Made by a program: the position numbers and the translations under genes
Shown: one piece after another, positions 27,759-37,425 of the stretch
How positions within the stretch are numbered: position 1 is the stretch's first letter
How the letters are laid out: the number at the start of each line of letters is the position of its first letter
Assembly: GCA_963744275.1 (NCBI GenBank)
Contig: CAVUSX010000015.1
Span: 344,242-408,241 of the forward strand
DNA: 64,000 bases
Source: VAZQ01 sp963744275
GTDB lineage: Bacteria > Pseudomonadota > Alphaproteobacteria > Rhizobiales > Xanthobacteraceae
Direction: 5' to 3'
Notes under the pieces: model-generated
Database searches by the model: none
Told to the model about the DNA's origin: nothing
What the model saw: the letters and a program-made list of their open reading frames with translations, nothing else

Positions 27759-28732
27759 AAGAACGAGCGCAGTTTCTCAAGGAGCCCCTGCTGCATTTCC
27801 TCGTCATCGGGGCCGCCCTGTTCGGGCTCTATGCGTGGCACAGCCGCAACGGCAATGACGCCGGCGCGCAGCAGGTCCGGCTCGCCGATAGCGACGTGCG
27901 CTGGCTCGAGGAGACCTTCGCCCAGGAACGCCAGCGCCCGCCGAGCGAGGCGGAGCTGCGCGGGCTGGTGCGGGATTTCATCAAGGAAACGCTGTTCGCC
28001 CGGCAAGCCCAGGAGCTCGGTCTCGACAAGGACGACATCGTGGTGCGCCGGCGGCTCGCCCAGAAGATGAGCTTCCTGTTGCAGGACAATGCGGCGGCAG
28101 CCGCTCCGAGCGACGACGACCTGCGCCGCGTCTACCAAGCGCAGCGCAGCCAGGCGCAGGCCGGCCAATCACAAGGCAGCCAGGCCGACGGCGGAACGCG
28201 CACATTGTTCACCCGGCCCCGGATCTCGTTCACGCAGATTTTCTTCAGCCGCGACCAGCGCGCTGATGCGGCGGCCGATGCGCGGGCGGCATTGCGGGAA
28301 TTGTCGCAGCCGGACGCGAGCGCCCCCAAGGCCGAACGGGGCGACCACGGCGCGATCAAATCCGAATTCCGCAATGCCGACGAGCGGGCGGTGGCGAACC
28401 AATTCGGGGCCAAGTTCGCGGCCCGGATTTTCGAGCTTGCGCCCGGTCCGTGGCAGGGCCCGATCGAGTCGAGCCAGGGGCTGCACCTGGTGCGCGTCAC
28501 CGCGCTGGTGCCGGCGCAGTTGCGGCCCTTCGAGGAGGTCAGGGAGGAGTTGGTCGAGCTGTGGCGCGCGCAAAGCCAGCGCGAGAACGAGGAGCGCGCC
28601 TTCGCCGAGCCTGTTGAAGAAGTACCAGGTGGTGCCCGACGAGAGCGTCAAGGCGCTGGTCGCCCCGCTCATCGCCGAAGAGGAGACCGGGCCGAATGGC
28701 TCCGCCCGCCAAAGGACGCGGCACCACGATGA
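27755..28732 (+). CDS. Membrane-anchored peptidyl-prolyl cis-trans isomerase (SurA/PpiD-like), C-terminal frameshifts
   Basis: A periplasmic folding factor held by one N-terminal membrane helix (FLVIGAALFGLYAW). The SurA-like helical part includes FIKETLFARQAQELGLD and RRRLAQKMSFLLQ. A parvulin-type region contains ISFTQIFFS, GDHGAIKSEF and GPWQGPIESSQGLHLVRV. One extra base near 28605 throws the C-terminus; repaired it reads FASLLKKYQVVPDESVKALV. The original frame then closes at TGA 28730-28732, overlapping the next ATG, which implies a second compensating indel near 28690. This isomerase is often seen next to HupE/UreJ genes and may help fold their periplasmic domains, though that is inference. 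Confidence 0.8.
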   Translation: MKERAQFLKEPLLHFLVIGAALFGLYAWHSRNGNDAGAQQVRLADSDVRWLEETFAQERQRPPSEAELRGLVRDFIKETLFARQAQELGLDKDDIVVRRRLAQKMSFLLQDNAAAAAPSDDDLRRVYQAQRSQAQAGQSQGSQADGGTRTLFTRPRISFTQIFFSRDQRADAAADARAALRELSQPDASAPKAERGDHGAIKSEFRNADERAVANQFGAKFAARIFELAPGPWQGPIESSQGLHLVRVTALVPAQLRPFEEVREELVELWRAQSQRENEERAFAEPVEEVPGGARRERQGAGRPAHRRRGDRAEWLRPPKDAAPR

Positions 28733-29794
28733 GGCGTGCCGCGCCGACCGCCTGCGCACCCTGCGGTGCGCCGCGCTCTGGTTGGTCCGCGTTTGCGCCT
28801 GCGCCTGCGCCCTGATGGCCGCGGTCGCGCCTCCCGCGACGGCGGACGAGATCCGGCCGGCCTATCTCGAGTTGCGCGAGGTGCGGCCCGGCGAGTTCGA
28901 CGTGCTGTGGCAGACCCCGATGGTCGGCGACGTGCGGCTCGCCTTGCAGCCGGAATTTTCCGGCGATGCGGCCCCCACCTCGCCGGTCGCGACGCGAACC
29001 GCGGCGGGGAGCGCGCAACCGACATCGATCCAGACCTGGACGCTGCGGGCCCCGGCCCTGCGCGGGCAGACGCTGCGCATCCGCGGGCTGGAGACGACCG
29101 TCACCGACGTGCTCACGCGCATCCAGTTCCTCGACGGCACCGTCGCCATCAACGTGCTGCAGCCGAGCGCCCCCACCTTGGTGGTGCCGGAGCGCCAGAG
29201 CGCGCTCGCGCTGGCGCGCAACTACATCCTCTATGGCATCCAGCACATCTGGTTCGGCATCGACCATCTTCTGTTCGTGCTCGGCCTGTTGTTGATCGTT
29301 CGCGGATCGCTGGACCCTGGTGAAGACCGTCACATCGTTCACGGTGGCGCACAGCATCACGCTGGCGGTGGCGACGCTCGGTTTCGCGCAAGCCCCGGTC
29401 GAGCCGCTCAATGCCGCGATCGCGCTCGAGCATCCTGTTCCTGGGGCCCGAGATCGCGCGCATCTGGCGCGGCGAGACCAGCCTCACCATCCGCCGCCCG
29501 TGGCTGGTGGCGTTCATCTTCGGGCTCTTGCACGGCTTCGGCTTCGCGGGCGCGCTGACCGGCGCCGGATTGCCGCGCGCCGACCTTGCGGTCGCCTTGC
29601 TGACCTTTAACATCGGGGTCGAGATCGGGCAGATCGCCTTCGTGCTCCTGGTGGTGCTGCTGGAGCGCTCGTTCCGCCAGCTGGAGATCAGCTGGCCGCC
29701 ATGGCTGGCGCGGGCGCCCGGCTACTTGATCGGGTCGGCCGGGGCGTTCTGGACCATCCAACGAACCGCCATATTGCTCGGAGTCGTGCAATGA
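28729..29794 (+). CDS. HupE/UreJ-like membrane protein with N-terminal periplasmic domain (frameshifted)
   Basis: The product starts with a signal sequence (CALMAAVAPPATA) and a beta-rich extracytoplasmic domain (IRPAYLELREVRPGEFDVLW to about residue 150). It continues into a HupE/UreJ-type membrane domain with ILYGIQHIWFGIDHLLFVLG, TSFTVAHSITLAVATLGF and FGLLHGFGFAGALTGAGLP. The His-rich helices suggest metal handling; HupE/UreJ proteins are proposed nickel or related metal permeases. Single extra bases near 29311 and 29427 break the frame, and the join between the ATG at 28729 and the reading frame used is also unresolved. Its stop overlaps the next start (ATGA). The metal is unknown. Confidence 0.7.
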
Positions 29795-30484
29795 AGCGTG
29801 GTGCAACAAAGCGTGGCGCATTGAACCTTCGATCATCGCAGATCCTGCTTGCCGTGGTTGCTGCTGCTGTGGCCGACCGCCGCTTCCGCGCATATCACGG
29901 GCGACCAGGCCGGCGGGTTCATCAGCGGCTTCGAGCATCCCATATCGGGGCTCGATCACATCGTGGCGATGGTGTCGGTCGGATTGTGGGGCGCGCAACT
30001 GGGACCGCCGGCGATCTGGTTGCTGCCGGTGACCTTTCCGATGGTGATGGCGTTCGGCGGGATGCTCGGCCTGATGGGGGTGCCGCTTCCCGGCACCGAG
30101 ATCGGGATCGCGCTCTCCGCCATCGGGCTCGGCGCCATGGTGGCGACCGAGGCGCGGCCGCCGCTCTGGGTCGCCGCCGTCCTGGTCGGCATTTTCGCGA
30201 TCTTCCATGGTCACGCCCACGGGACCGAGCTTCCGCCTGACGAAAGCGGGGTGCTCTACAGCATGGGATTCGTGATCGCGACCGGGCTGTTGCACTTTGC
30301 CGGCATCGGCATCGGGCTGATCCACCGCTGGCCGTCCGGGCAGATGATTCTCCGCCTTGGGGGCGCGGGCGTGGTGGCGAGCGGCGGCTGGTTCCTGGCC
30401 GGGGGTGAATCTGATCTCCTATCCATCATTCGTGCGGGAGTGGCGGCGACCGGCGGCTGGTTCCTGGCACTGGCCGGATCCTGA
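29791..30484 (+). CDS. HupE/UreJ-family membrane protein (one frameshift)
   Basis: About 230 residues after removal of one base near 29848, which links MKRGATKRGALNLRSSQILL to PWLLLLWPTAASAHI. The HupE/UreJ hallmarks are the post-signal AHITGDQAGGFISGFEHPIS, GLDHIVAMVSVGLWGAQLG and FHGHAHGTELP. It has about six membrane helices. The C-terminus carries a 12-residue near-repeat, AGVVASGGWFLA and AGVAATGGWFLA, encoded by 36-base units at 30365-30400 and 30434-30469. The family is linked to nickel or cobalt supply for urease and hydrogenase, but no such enzyme is seen here. It overlaps the preceding gene and is followed after 9 bases by a third relative. Confidence 0.78.
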
Positions 30485-30493
30485 AGGCCTGCC

Positions 30494-31131
30494 ATGCGGC
30501 GCACCGGCATGGCGTGCAGGGCGGCATCGCTGCTGGCCGCGATGCTGGCGGCGGCGACACCCGCGCAGGCGCACCTGATGAACAGCGGCTTTGGGCCGTT
30601 CTACGACGGCCTGGCGCATCCGCTGCTCTCGCCCGAGGATTTGCTGCCCGCCGTGGCGGTGACGCTGCTCGCCGGCCTGGGCGGCGCCCGTGCCGGCCGC
30701 TTCGTGCTGGCGATACTGCCGGCCGCCTGGCTCGTGGGCATGGTGGCCGGAGCCGGCGTAGCGGCCGGAGCCGGCTGGCGTCCGCGATCGGGCTGCCGGG
30801 CGCGCCGGCCTGGCTCATTGCGGTGGTGACGGCGCTCATGGGTGCGCTGGTGGCGGCCGACCTGCGCCTGCCGCTTGCCGCCGTGATCGCGGTCGCGGCG
30901 GCGCTGGGCGCCCTGCACGGCTATGACAACGGCCGCGATCTCGCCGCCACCACCGGCGCCCTGCTGGCGATCCTCGGCATCGCCTGCTCGCTGTTCGCGA
31001 TCGTGTCGCTCTTGGCCGGACAGGTGGCGGTGCTGCAAGCCCAATGGGCGCGCCTGGCGGTGCGCATATCCGGCAGCTGGATCGCCGCCATCGGCCTTTT
31101 GATGCTCGGCTGGTCGACGCGCAGTTCGTAG
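30494..31131 (+). CDS. Third HupE/UreJ-like membrane protein (one frameshift)
   Basis: About 212 residues after repair. The signal peptide ends TPAQAHLMNSGFGPFYDG, and AHxxxSGFGPFYDGLAHP resembles HupE starts. Later helices include LPAVAVTLLAGLGGARAGRF and, after a shift near 30775 in a GCCGGAGCCGG repeat, AIGLPGAPAWLIAVVTALMG and GALHGYDNGRDL. It is more divergent than the preceding HupE/UreJ proteins and closes the DUF1194 operon. The frame shift falls in a duplicated GC-rich stretch where replication or sequencing slippage is likely. The partner or substrate is unknown. Confidence 0.72.
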
Positions 31132-31232
31132 CATCGTGCCCGGATGGAGCGCAATCCGGGAACACCGCTCCCGCATTTCGCTGCCGCTCCATGCGGCGCT
31201 AACACTGCTTTACGCCGTAGTACCGCCCCACG

Positions 31233-31261
31233 AAAAAAGCCCCGGATTTGGCTCCGGGGCT
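31233..31261 (-). terminator. Rho-independent terminator for the outer-membrane protein gene
   Basis: Read on the minus strand, the stem AGCCCCGG / CCGGGGCT (arms 31254-31261 and 31238-31245, 8-base loop) is followed by a run of six T. It lies 45 bases beyond the stop of the beta-barrel gene at 31306, as expected for an intrinsic terminator. Confidence 0.85.
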
Positions 31262-31305
31262 CGAGTCGTCATGAAGCTGAAGTCAGACGATCAGCGACTT
31301 CGCCA

Positions 31306-32087
31306 TCAGTGCCAGTTGAAGCGCCAGACCAGCTCGCTGCGGATGGTCTGCACATACTTCTTCGAGTTGACGTAAAACCGGTCGGCGCGCCGGTTGAGGC
31401 GCAGAAGATTGACAGATCGGCAGCCTGGTAGGTCGAGTAGCGGTATTCGCTTCTCAGGAAGAAGCCGGCAGGGCAGGAACGAGATCGCGTATTCGAAACC
31501 GCTGCCGAGGAACCAGCCGTTATAGGTATTCGCCGGCGAGCGGATGCCGGCGGCGGGCGCACCGAGCAACGCGGAGGTGTGAAAGCTGATCGGATCGAAG
31601 TGCGCCTGGGTATAGCCGCCGGAGAAGTACGTCAGGAAAGTCGGCGTCACCAGCCAGCCGATCCGTGCGCCGCCGGCCCATGCCGACTTTTCGCTCTCGT
31701 TGCCGACGAACGCCGACGCTGATCGGCGTGAAGCTGCCATTGATATCTCCGAAGTCCCAGTCGCCGTAAGCGCCGATCACGATGCTCGAGCTGACCTGAT
31801 AGTCGCAGCCCGCACCCGCGGTCCCGAACCAGCCTCTGCCGCCCGCGGTGACGGTCGAAGTGGTGGCCACGTGCCCGCGGATCGGTCTCCACGAGTTAGT
31901 CCTGATTCCACATGCCATAGCCGCCGCCGCCGCCGATATAGCAGCCGGTCCAGCTATAGGCCGGCGGCGGCGCCTTCATCAGCATCGGGGCCTTGACCGG
32001 CATATCCGCCGCCATGGCGCTGCCCACTGCCAGCGCCCCCAGCATGGCGCCAGAAACCAATGCGCCTGTAATCGATATCTTCTTCAT
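31306..32087 (-). pseudogene. Outer-membrane beta-barrel protein (Omp25/31-like), several frameshifts
   Basis: The start at 32087 (MKKISITGALVSGAMLGAL) has a signal peptide ending SAMAADMPVKAP, the usual ADMPVKAP opening of rhizobial Omp25/Omp31-type porin-like proteins. Barrel strands follow: YSWTGCYIGGGGGYGMW, GTAGAGCDYQVSSSIVIGAY, ARIGWLVTPTFLTYFSGGYTQ and LRSEYRYSTYQAADL, with the terminal strand RSELVWRFNWH. Shifts near 31918, 31735, 31455 and 31415 must be removed to read it through. The expected product has about 255 residues and forms an eight-stranded barrel. The terminator downstream is intact. Given the window-wide error pattern the gene may be functional. Confidence 0.75.
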
Positions 32088-32280
32088 GACCATGCCCCTC
32101 ATGCGACGATTGAACGTGATTAACCATATACCCTGGCGGAGGCCGTTTGGCTGTGCCATTTCGGCAACGATTGGCCAAAATCGTATCGTGATTTGCTCCC
32201 GTGGCGGGCCGCCAAGGCACCCGCAGTTCCGACGACATTAATACATATATTTCAATGCATTAGACGCGATTTTCCCGGCA
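32088..32280 (-). promoter_or_regulatory. AT-rich promoter region of the outer-membrane protein gene
   Basis: This gap upstream of the beta-barrel gene is much richer in A+T than its surroundings, especially 32118-32134 and 32235-32265 (ATTAATACATATATTTC). GAGGGGC just upstream of the ATG is the ribosome binding site. No exact -35/-10 pair could be assigned. Confidence 0.4.
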
Positions 32281-33264
32281 TCAATTCATCTCGGCCGAGA
32301 ACACGGCGGCACGGTCGTGGATGGGTTTGGGCGCCGCATAGGCGCGCGCCAGCAGAGCCTCGATCTGCCGGTCATCCACAGGCTCGATGCTCAGGTGCTG
32401 CCGCTCCGATTCGGCGCGGAACTGCGGGTCCTTCAGAACGGCCTGGAACGCCTTGCGGTAGAGCGCCATGCGGTCGGCCGGCACCCCGGGCGGCGCCAGG
32501 AAGGGACGGCCGAATTCCTGCGGCAGCACGATCAATTCGAGCACCTTGCGGTCGTCCGGATCCTTGAGGAGATCGAGCGCGAGCGGCACATCGGGCAGCT
32601 CCGCGTTCTTCTCGAGCCCGAGCTGCACCAGGACGTTGAGCTTCTTGCTCTCGATCCAGTCGAAGCTGATCGCCTTGTAGGTCTGCCAGGCCAGGCCGCA
32701 GATGCCCTCGACCTCGCCCTTCTCCATCGCCAGCCGCATGCTGCCGGTGTCGTAGCCGCTGATGACCTTGAATCTCGTGCCGAACAGCGCGTTCAAGATT
32801 TTCGGATAGACGCCGGGGCCGGCGCTCACCCCGGTCGCCGCCACCGGCACGTCGCGCTTGGTCGCGTCCGCCAGCGTCTTGATCGGGCTGGTGAACCAGG
32901 TGGCGCAGACCGCCTGCTGCTTGTCGGTGCTGCCGATCCATTCGAACTTGCGCGGGTCGTAATGGGCGACCGGGGAATCGTAGAGCGGCAGGACCAGAGA
33001 GGCGTTCTGCGCCGCCAGGATGGCGGAGCCGTCGCGCGGAGCGGAATTGTAGATGAAGTTCGCGCTCGCCACGCCGGCCGCGGTCGGCATGTTCTTGATG
33101 ACGAAATTCGGATTGCCGGGCAGGTACCGGCTCATGTGGCGGGCGAGGAGCCGCGCGATGGCATCGTAGCCGCCGCCGCCGCCGGAGCCCACATACATGG
33201 ACAGCGACGCGGTCTTGAAGAACTCCTCGGCCGACTGGCCGCGCGCCAGCGTGGGCAAGACCAC
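32281..33264 (-). CDS. Periplasmic substrate-binding protein, divergent Bug/TctC type
   Basis: About 330 residues. The fold marks are weaker than in the other receptors, but FVIKNMPTAAGVASANFIYN corresponds to the ENKPGAGG region and DGSAILAAQNASLVLPLYD to the DGYTLL region. The start is uncertain: from 33264 the signal peptide is short, and in-frame sequence upstream (ILRGALTAAVLVVLPTLARG) would complete it. The product should bind a carboxylate in the periplasm. It follows the cytochrome c gene (33344-33759) on the same strand and may be expressed with it. No TctA/TctB genes are present. The frame is otherwise intact. Confidence 0.75.
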   Translation of the reverse strand: MVLPTLARGQSAEEFFKTASLSMYVGSGGGGGYDAIARLLARHMSRYLPGNPNFVIKNMPTAAGVASANFIYNSAPRDGSAILAAQNASLVLPLYDSPVAHYDPRKFEWIGSTDKQQAVCATWFTSPIKTLADATKRDVPVAATGVSAGPGVYPKILNALFGTRFKVISGYDTGSMRLAMEKGEVEGICGLAWQTYKAISFDWIESKKLNVLVQLGLEKNAELPDVPLALDLLKDPDDRKVLELIVLPQEFGRPFLAPPGVPADRMALYRKAFQAVLKDPQFRAESERQHLSIEPVDDRQIEALLARAYAAPKPIHDRAAVFSAEMN

Positions 33265-33343
33265 CAGGACCGCGGCGGTCAGGGCGCCGCGGAGGATGCG
33301 AAGGCGGAGGCGTTCGCGATGCCATCCTCGACCCCGCTCGCCT

Positions 33344-33759
33344 CTACTGCTTGGTCGCCAGATAGGCCACGATATCGTCCCGGTCGCTCTGGGCGACGCC
33401 CTGGAACACCCCCATGGCGGTGCCCGGCACCATCACGCCCGGTGCCGCGATCCATCCGGCGACCAGATCCTCGTTCCAGTCCCACGACGCGGCCGCCTTG
33501 AAGGCGCGCGAATAGTTGAAGCCCGCGACCGTCCCGGCCTTGCGGTGCAGGACGCCGAACAGGTTGGGACCGAACCGGTTGGGGCCGCCCGCCTCGAGCG
33601 TGTGGCAGATCGCGCATTGCCGCACGAACGCGATTTTGCCCTTGGCGGCATCTCCGGCGGCGCGAGCCTGCGTCGACGCCCAGGCACGCCAAGGCGACGA
33701 GCGCGGCGACGATCCGCAGCGCTCGCCGTCCTGGCGCTGCGGCCCATGTGAAAGCGCAT
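33344..33759 (-). CDS. Small exported c-type cytochrome (two frameshifts)
   Basis: About 137 residues after repair. The start at 33759 (MRFHMGRSARTAS) follows GGGAGGGG. Removing one base near 33721 and one near 33674 joins it to a signal helix (LRIVAALVALACLGVDAG) and to GDAAKGKIAFVRQCAICHTL. CAICH is the heme-attachment motif, FGPNLFGVLHRKAGTVAGF and WDWNEDLVAGWIAAPGVMVP follow the class I cytochrome c pattern, and the Met in VPGTAM is the likely axial ligand. It should carry electrons in the periplasm. It is divergent from the heme-containing gene at 33912-36176. Confidence 0.75.
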
Positions 33760-33911
33760 AGGGCCCCTCCCCTCGGCTTTGCCGTGATGGCTATGGCTCA
33801 TCATCATGGAGTGTGGTGTAGTTGTCCACGCACCAAACGTCAAAGCAGGAAGCGACCGGGATTCCTGTTGCCCGCTGCGGCAAATGGAATCCGTGGCGGG
33901 AGATCGAAATC

Positions 33912-36176
33912 ATGAGCCACAGCACCAGCCACCAGGGCCTATTTTTCGCGGCCGCCGCCATCGCGATGCTGGCGGCCGGCCTGCCGGTCCGCGTGAACGC
34001 CCAGCCGAGCCCGCCGGCCGCGGCCGCGACGGTCGAGATCGACGACCATGCGATCGGCGGCGTGGTCACCAGCCGATTTGGGCGCGGAAGCCGGCGTCTG
34101 GGTGATCGCGGAGACCCGCGAGCTCGGAACCCGCTTCGCCAAGATGGTGGTGACCGACGACCGCGGGCGCTATGTGCTGCCCGACCTTCCGCAGGCGAGC
34201 TACCAAATATGGGTGCGTGGCTATGGCCTGGTCGATTCCCCGAAGGTCGCGAGCGCGCCCGGCAGAATTCGTGAACCTGACCGCCGTGGTGGCGCCGAGC
34301 CTCGCCGCCGCCGCGCAATATTATCCGGCGATCTACTGGTTCTCGATGATCAGGATTCCGGACCGCAGCCGGTTTCCGGGCACTGGTCAGAACGGCAACG
34401 GCATTCCGGTCGCCTTCAAGACCCAGGATCAATGGTTGGACGCGATCAAGACCAACGGCTGCGGCGGCTGCCATCAGATCGGCAACTACGCGACGCGGAC
34501 CATCCCGGAAGCGCTCGGCCATTTCGATACGTCCATGGAGGCGTGGGCGCGGCGCCTGCAATCCGGGCCGGCCGGCCTGACCATGATCGGCGCCATGGGG
34601 GCGCTGCTCACTCCCGACGGCGGCCACCTGGCGGCGCTGGCGGACTGGACCGATCGCATCAAGGCCGGCGAATTGCCGAGCGCGACGCCGCCGCGGCCGA
34701 CCGGCGTGGAGCGCAACCTCGTGGTCACGGTGCGGGACTGGTCGGACCCCAAGCATTACCTGCACGACCTGACGCTCACCGACAAACGCAATCCGACCGT
34801 CAACGGCTACGGGCTGATCTATGGGGCAGCCGAGCTCTCGACCGACAACCTGCCGATCCTCGACCCGGTCCGCAACACCAAGACCGTCATGAAGGTGCCG
34901 GTCCGCGACCCGAAATACACGCCGAGCTCGGCGCTGGCCAATCCGGTTCTGGCGCCCTCGCCCTATTGGGGCACCGAGCAGATCTGGGACACGCCAGGTC
35001 AACGCCCACAATCCGATGATGGACCAGGACGGAAGGGTCTATTTCACGGCCCAGCAGCGCTCCCCCAAGGACCCGCCGGATTATTGCAAGCGCTCATCTG
35101 CGCTGCGCTCGGCCCAGCTCTATCCGCTGGCCGGAACGCCGGACGGATTCGTGCAGAATGCGCGTCAGATCACCGTCTATGATCCCAAGACCAAGCAGTT
35201 CTCCTTCATCGACACCTGCTTCGGCACGCACCATCTCAATTTCGCCGAGGATGCCAACAACACGCTCTGGCTGAGCAACAACAGCCAGGGCAATCTCGCC
35301 CTGGTGGGCTGGATCAACACCAAGCTGTATTGGGAGACCGGCGATGCCGGCGAAATCGCAGGGCTGGACGCCGCTGATCGTCGACACCAACGGCAACGGC
35401 AAGCGCGACGAAGGCTACAACGAGCCCGGCAAGCCCGGCGATCCCGACCAAGGACACCCGGATTCCGTTCGGCATGTACGGGATTTCCTGGTCGCCGCTC
35501 GACGGCACGATATGGGGATCGAACCTCGCCCATCCGGGCTATCTGATCCGGCTCGATCCGGGACCGAACCCGCCCGAGACCGCGCTGGCGGAGCTCTATC
35601 GGATTCCGCTGCCCGGCTACGGCATCCGCGGCATGGACATCGATCGCAACGGCGTCGTCTGGTCGCCGCTCGACAGCGGCCACATCGCGAGCTTCGACCG
35701 CCGCAAATGCAAGGGTCCGCTCAACGGACCGGGCGCCGAGCTCGGCGACAAATGTCCCGAGGGCTGGACCTTCTATCCGATCCCCGGCCCGGGCTTCCAG
35801 GGCGATGCCGGGCGCCGCCGAGAATCCCTATTACCTGTGGGTCGACCAGCACGACATCCTCGGGCTCGGCGCCAACACCCCGATCGCCACCGGCAACAAG
35901 TCGGATTCGCTGCATGCCCTGGTGGGCGGCCGGATCATCGAGCTGCGCGTCCCCTATCCGATGGGCTTTTTCGCCAAAGGGCTCGACGGCCGCATCGATG
36001 ATCCGAACGCCGGCTGGAAAGGCCGCGGCCTGTGGGTGACCTCCGGCAACCGCACGCCGGCGCATATCGAGGGCATCGATGCGCCGGTCGCGGGCGCGCC
36101 CGGGGGGACCACGGCCACGCTGTCGAGCCCGATGGTCGTCAACTTTCAGCTGCGCCCGGATCCGCTCGCGCATTGA
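33912..36176 (+). pseudogene. Exported heme-containing propeller protein with carboxypeptidase-regulatory-like domain, six frameshifts
   Basis: The repaired product is about 750 residues. Order: signal peptide (LFFAAAAIAMLAAGLPVRVNA); a carboxypeptidase-regulatory-like beta sandwich (AGVWVIAETRELGTRFAKMV, GRYVLPDLPQASYQIWVRGY); a heme site CGGCH within IKTNGCGGCHQIGNYATR; then a Vgb-lyase-like propeller (DGRVYFTAQQRSP, FGTHHLNFAEDANNTLWLS, GYGIRGMDIDRNGVVWSPLD). Extra bases near 34075, 34265, 35000, 35355, 35450 and 35808 each restore the frame when removed. It should be a periplasmic redox or lyase protein working with the nearby cytochrome c. The substrate is unknown. The density of shifts is high but the codon pattern is well preserved. 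Confidence 0.72.
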
Positions 36177-36209
36177 CGATGGGCAGTCAGCCGCGACTGG
36201 AACCAGCGC

Positions 36210-36303
36210 GTAGGGCGCAATCGCTTTATTGCGCCGTGGGCCTGCCCGAGGACGCAAGGCCCGCGGCCGCGCGAAGCGGCGCAATAAAGCGATTGCGCCC
36301 TAC
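36210..36303. repeat. Palindromic repeat, copy 1 (GTAGGGCGCAATCG family)
   Basis: Perfect 26-base arms at 36210-36235 and 36278-36303, starting GTAGGGCGCAATCGC, with a 42-base loop. The arms are identical to those of the element at 52440-52507, but the loops are unrelated in length and sequence. It lies between the heme-propeller gene and the exported CMD-like gene, both on the plus strand. Confidence 0.92.
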
Positions 36304-36366
36304 ACCCGACCGTACTTTTTTCCGCGAATGATCTACCCTCCCGGTCGGAAACAGGGAGGACAAGTC

Positions 36367-37017
36367 ATGCTTGCAAAGCTGATCATTGCCGCAACCGTCG
36401 GCGCGTTCGTCGGGGCCGCGGTCGTCGCCGCGGCGGCGCCGGAATTGAACCTGCGCGGCGGCCGCTTCAAGCCGCCGACCTACGCGGAGCTGAGCGCCGA
36501 CCAGAAGGCCTATGTGGATCGCGAGATCGCGGCCGGGCGCACGCCCGGCCCCGGCGGCCCCTCCAACATCAACCTGCGCAGCCCCGAGATGGCGGATCTG
36601 GAGCGGCCAGTGACCGAATATCTGCGCTTCAAGTCGCCGATGCAGCGCAAGCTCAAGGAGATCGCCGTGATGCTGACGGCGCGCTTCTGGGGCGGCCAAT
36701 ACGTGTGGTACTCGCACCGCCAGCAGGCGCTCGACGCCGGCCTCGCCCCGGCCTTCATCAGCGCCATGGCGGCCGGCGAGCGGCCGGCCGACATGAGCGG
36801 CGACGAAGCCGCCGTCTACGATTTCGCCACCGAGCTGCTTGCGACCCGGCAGGTGAGCGACGCCAATTTCAAGAACATGGTGGATCGCTTCGGCGAGCGC
36901 GGCGTGGTCGAGACGGTCGGTCTCATGGGCCACTTCCATATGCTCACGATGCTGTTCGTGGTCGACCGTTATCCGGTGCCCCCCGGCGCGCCGGACGAGA
37001 TCAAGGCACCGAAGTAA
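36367..37017 (+). CDS. Exported carboxymuconolactone decarboxylase-like protein (second copy)
   Basis: A 216-residue protein closely related to that at 5183-5845. The start at 36367 (MLAKLIIAATVGAFVGAA) follows GGGAGGACAAGTC and gives an N-terminal hydrophobic signal. The block ARFWGGQYVWYSHRQQALDAGL is identical to the first copy, including Val where CMD enzymes usually have Glu. Downstream parts (GERPADMSGDEAAVYDF, DRFGERGVVETVGLMGHFHM) align throughout. Two such genes in different contexts suggest a dedicated periplasmic role, perhaps acting on peroxides or lactones, but no activity can be assigned. The frame is intact. Confidence 0.82.
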   Translation: MLAKLIIAATVGAFVGAAVVAAAAPELNLRGGRFKPPTYAELSADQKAYVDREIAAGRTPGPGGPSNINLRSPEMADLERPVTEYLRFKSPMQRKLKEIAVMLTARFWGGQYVWYSHRQQALDAGLAPAFISAMAAGERPADMSGDEAAVYDFATELLATRQVSDANFKNMVDRFGERGVVETVGLMGHFHMLTMLFVVDRYPVPPGAPDEIKAPK

Positions 37018-37425
37018 TCGCGCGGCAGGTTCGCTCGCTCGCGGTCGCGCTCCCGGTTTGGGCGCGCGGCCGCGGCGGCGTGGCGACAAATCCGCCGGCT
37101 GCCGGCATCGAGACTTCATCAACATCATCATACCGAAACAGGGCTGCTCGAGAGCAGCCGGCTCGCGAGCGGCGCGATTATCGGATTACCGCAGCGACCT
37201 CGAGCGAGCGGCCGCGGGTCCTGCTTATTCAGCATCACGCAGACCATCGAGCGCGCCGCTTCCGCACCATCATGGTACCGTCGCAACCAACAACATGAAG
37301 AGATCGTCGAGGCAAACCGACGCGCGCCGCAGATTCAACCGGTCGCGATCCAAATAAAGTCATATTAGGAATCAAATTTGCAGACTGCCATTCGCAAAGC
37401 TGCCATTCACATTGGAGGGGCGTGT
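37018..37425. other. Non-coding gap with AT-rich promoter-like stretch
   Basis: No credible gene is seen in these 408 bases. The last part (about 37350-37376, AATAAAGTCATATTAGG) is strongly AT-rich and precedes the TAXI gene, so it may hold its promoter. A short direct repeat CTGCCATTC occurs at 37385 and 37401. The rest is GC-rich sequence without palindromes that I could recognise. Confidence 0.5.

Noticed and set aside
27009..31131. Urease or hydrogenase nickel-supply operon
   Set aside because: HupE/UreJ proteins alone do not imply these enzymes; no urease, hydrogenase or Hyp/Ure accessory gene is present.
37058..37357. Arg/Ser-rich open frame of 99 codons in the gap before the TAXI gene
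   Set aside because: Low-complexity composition, no ribosome binding site and no recognisable domain.
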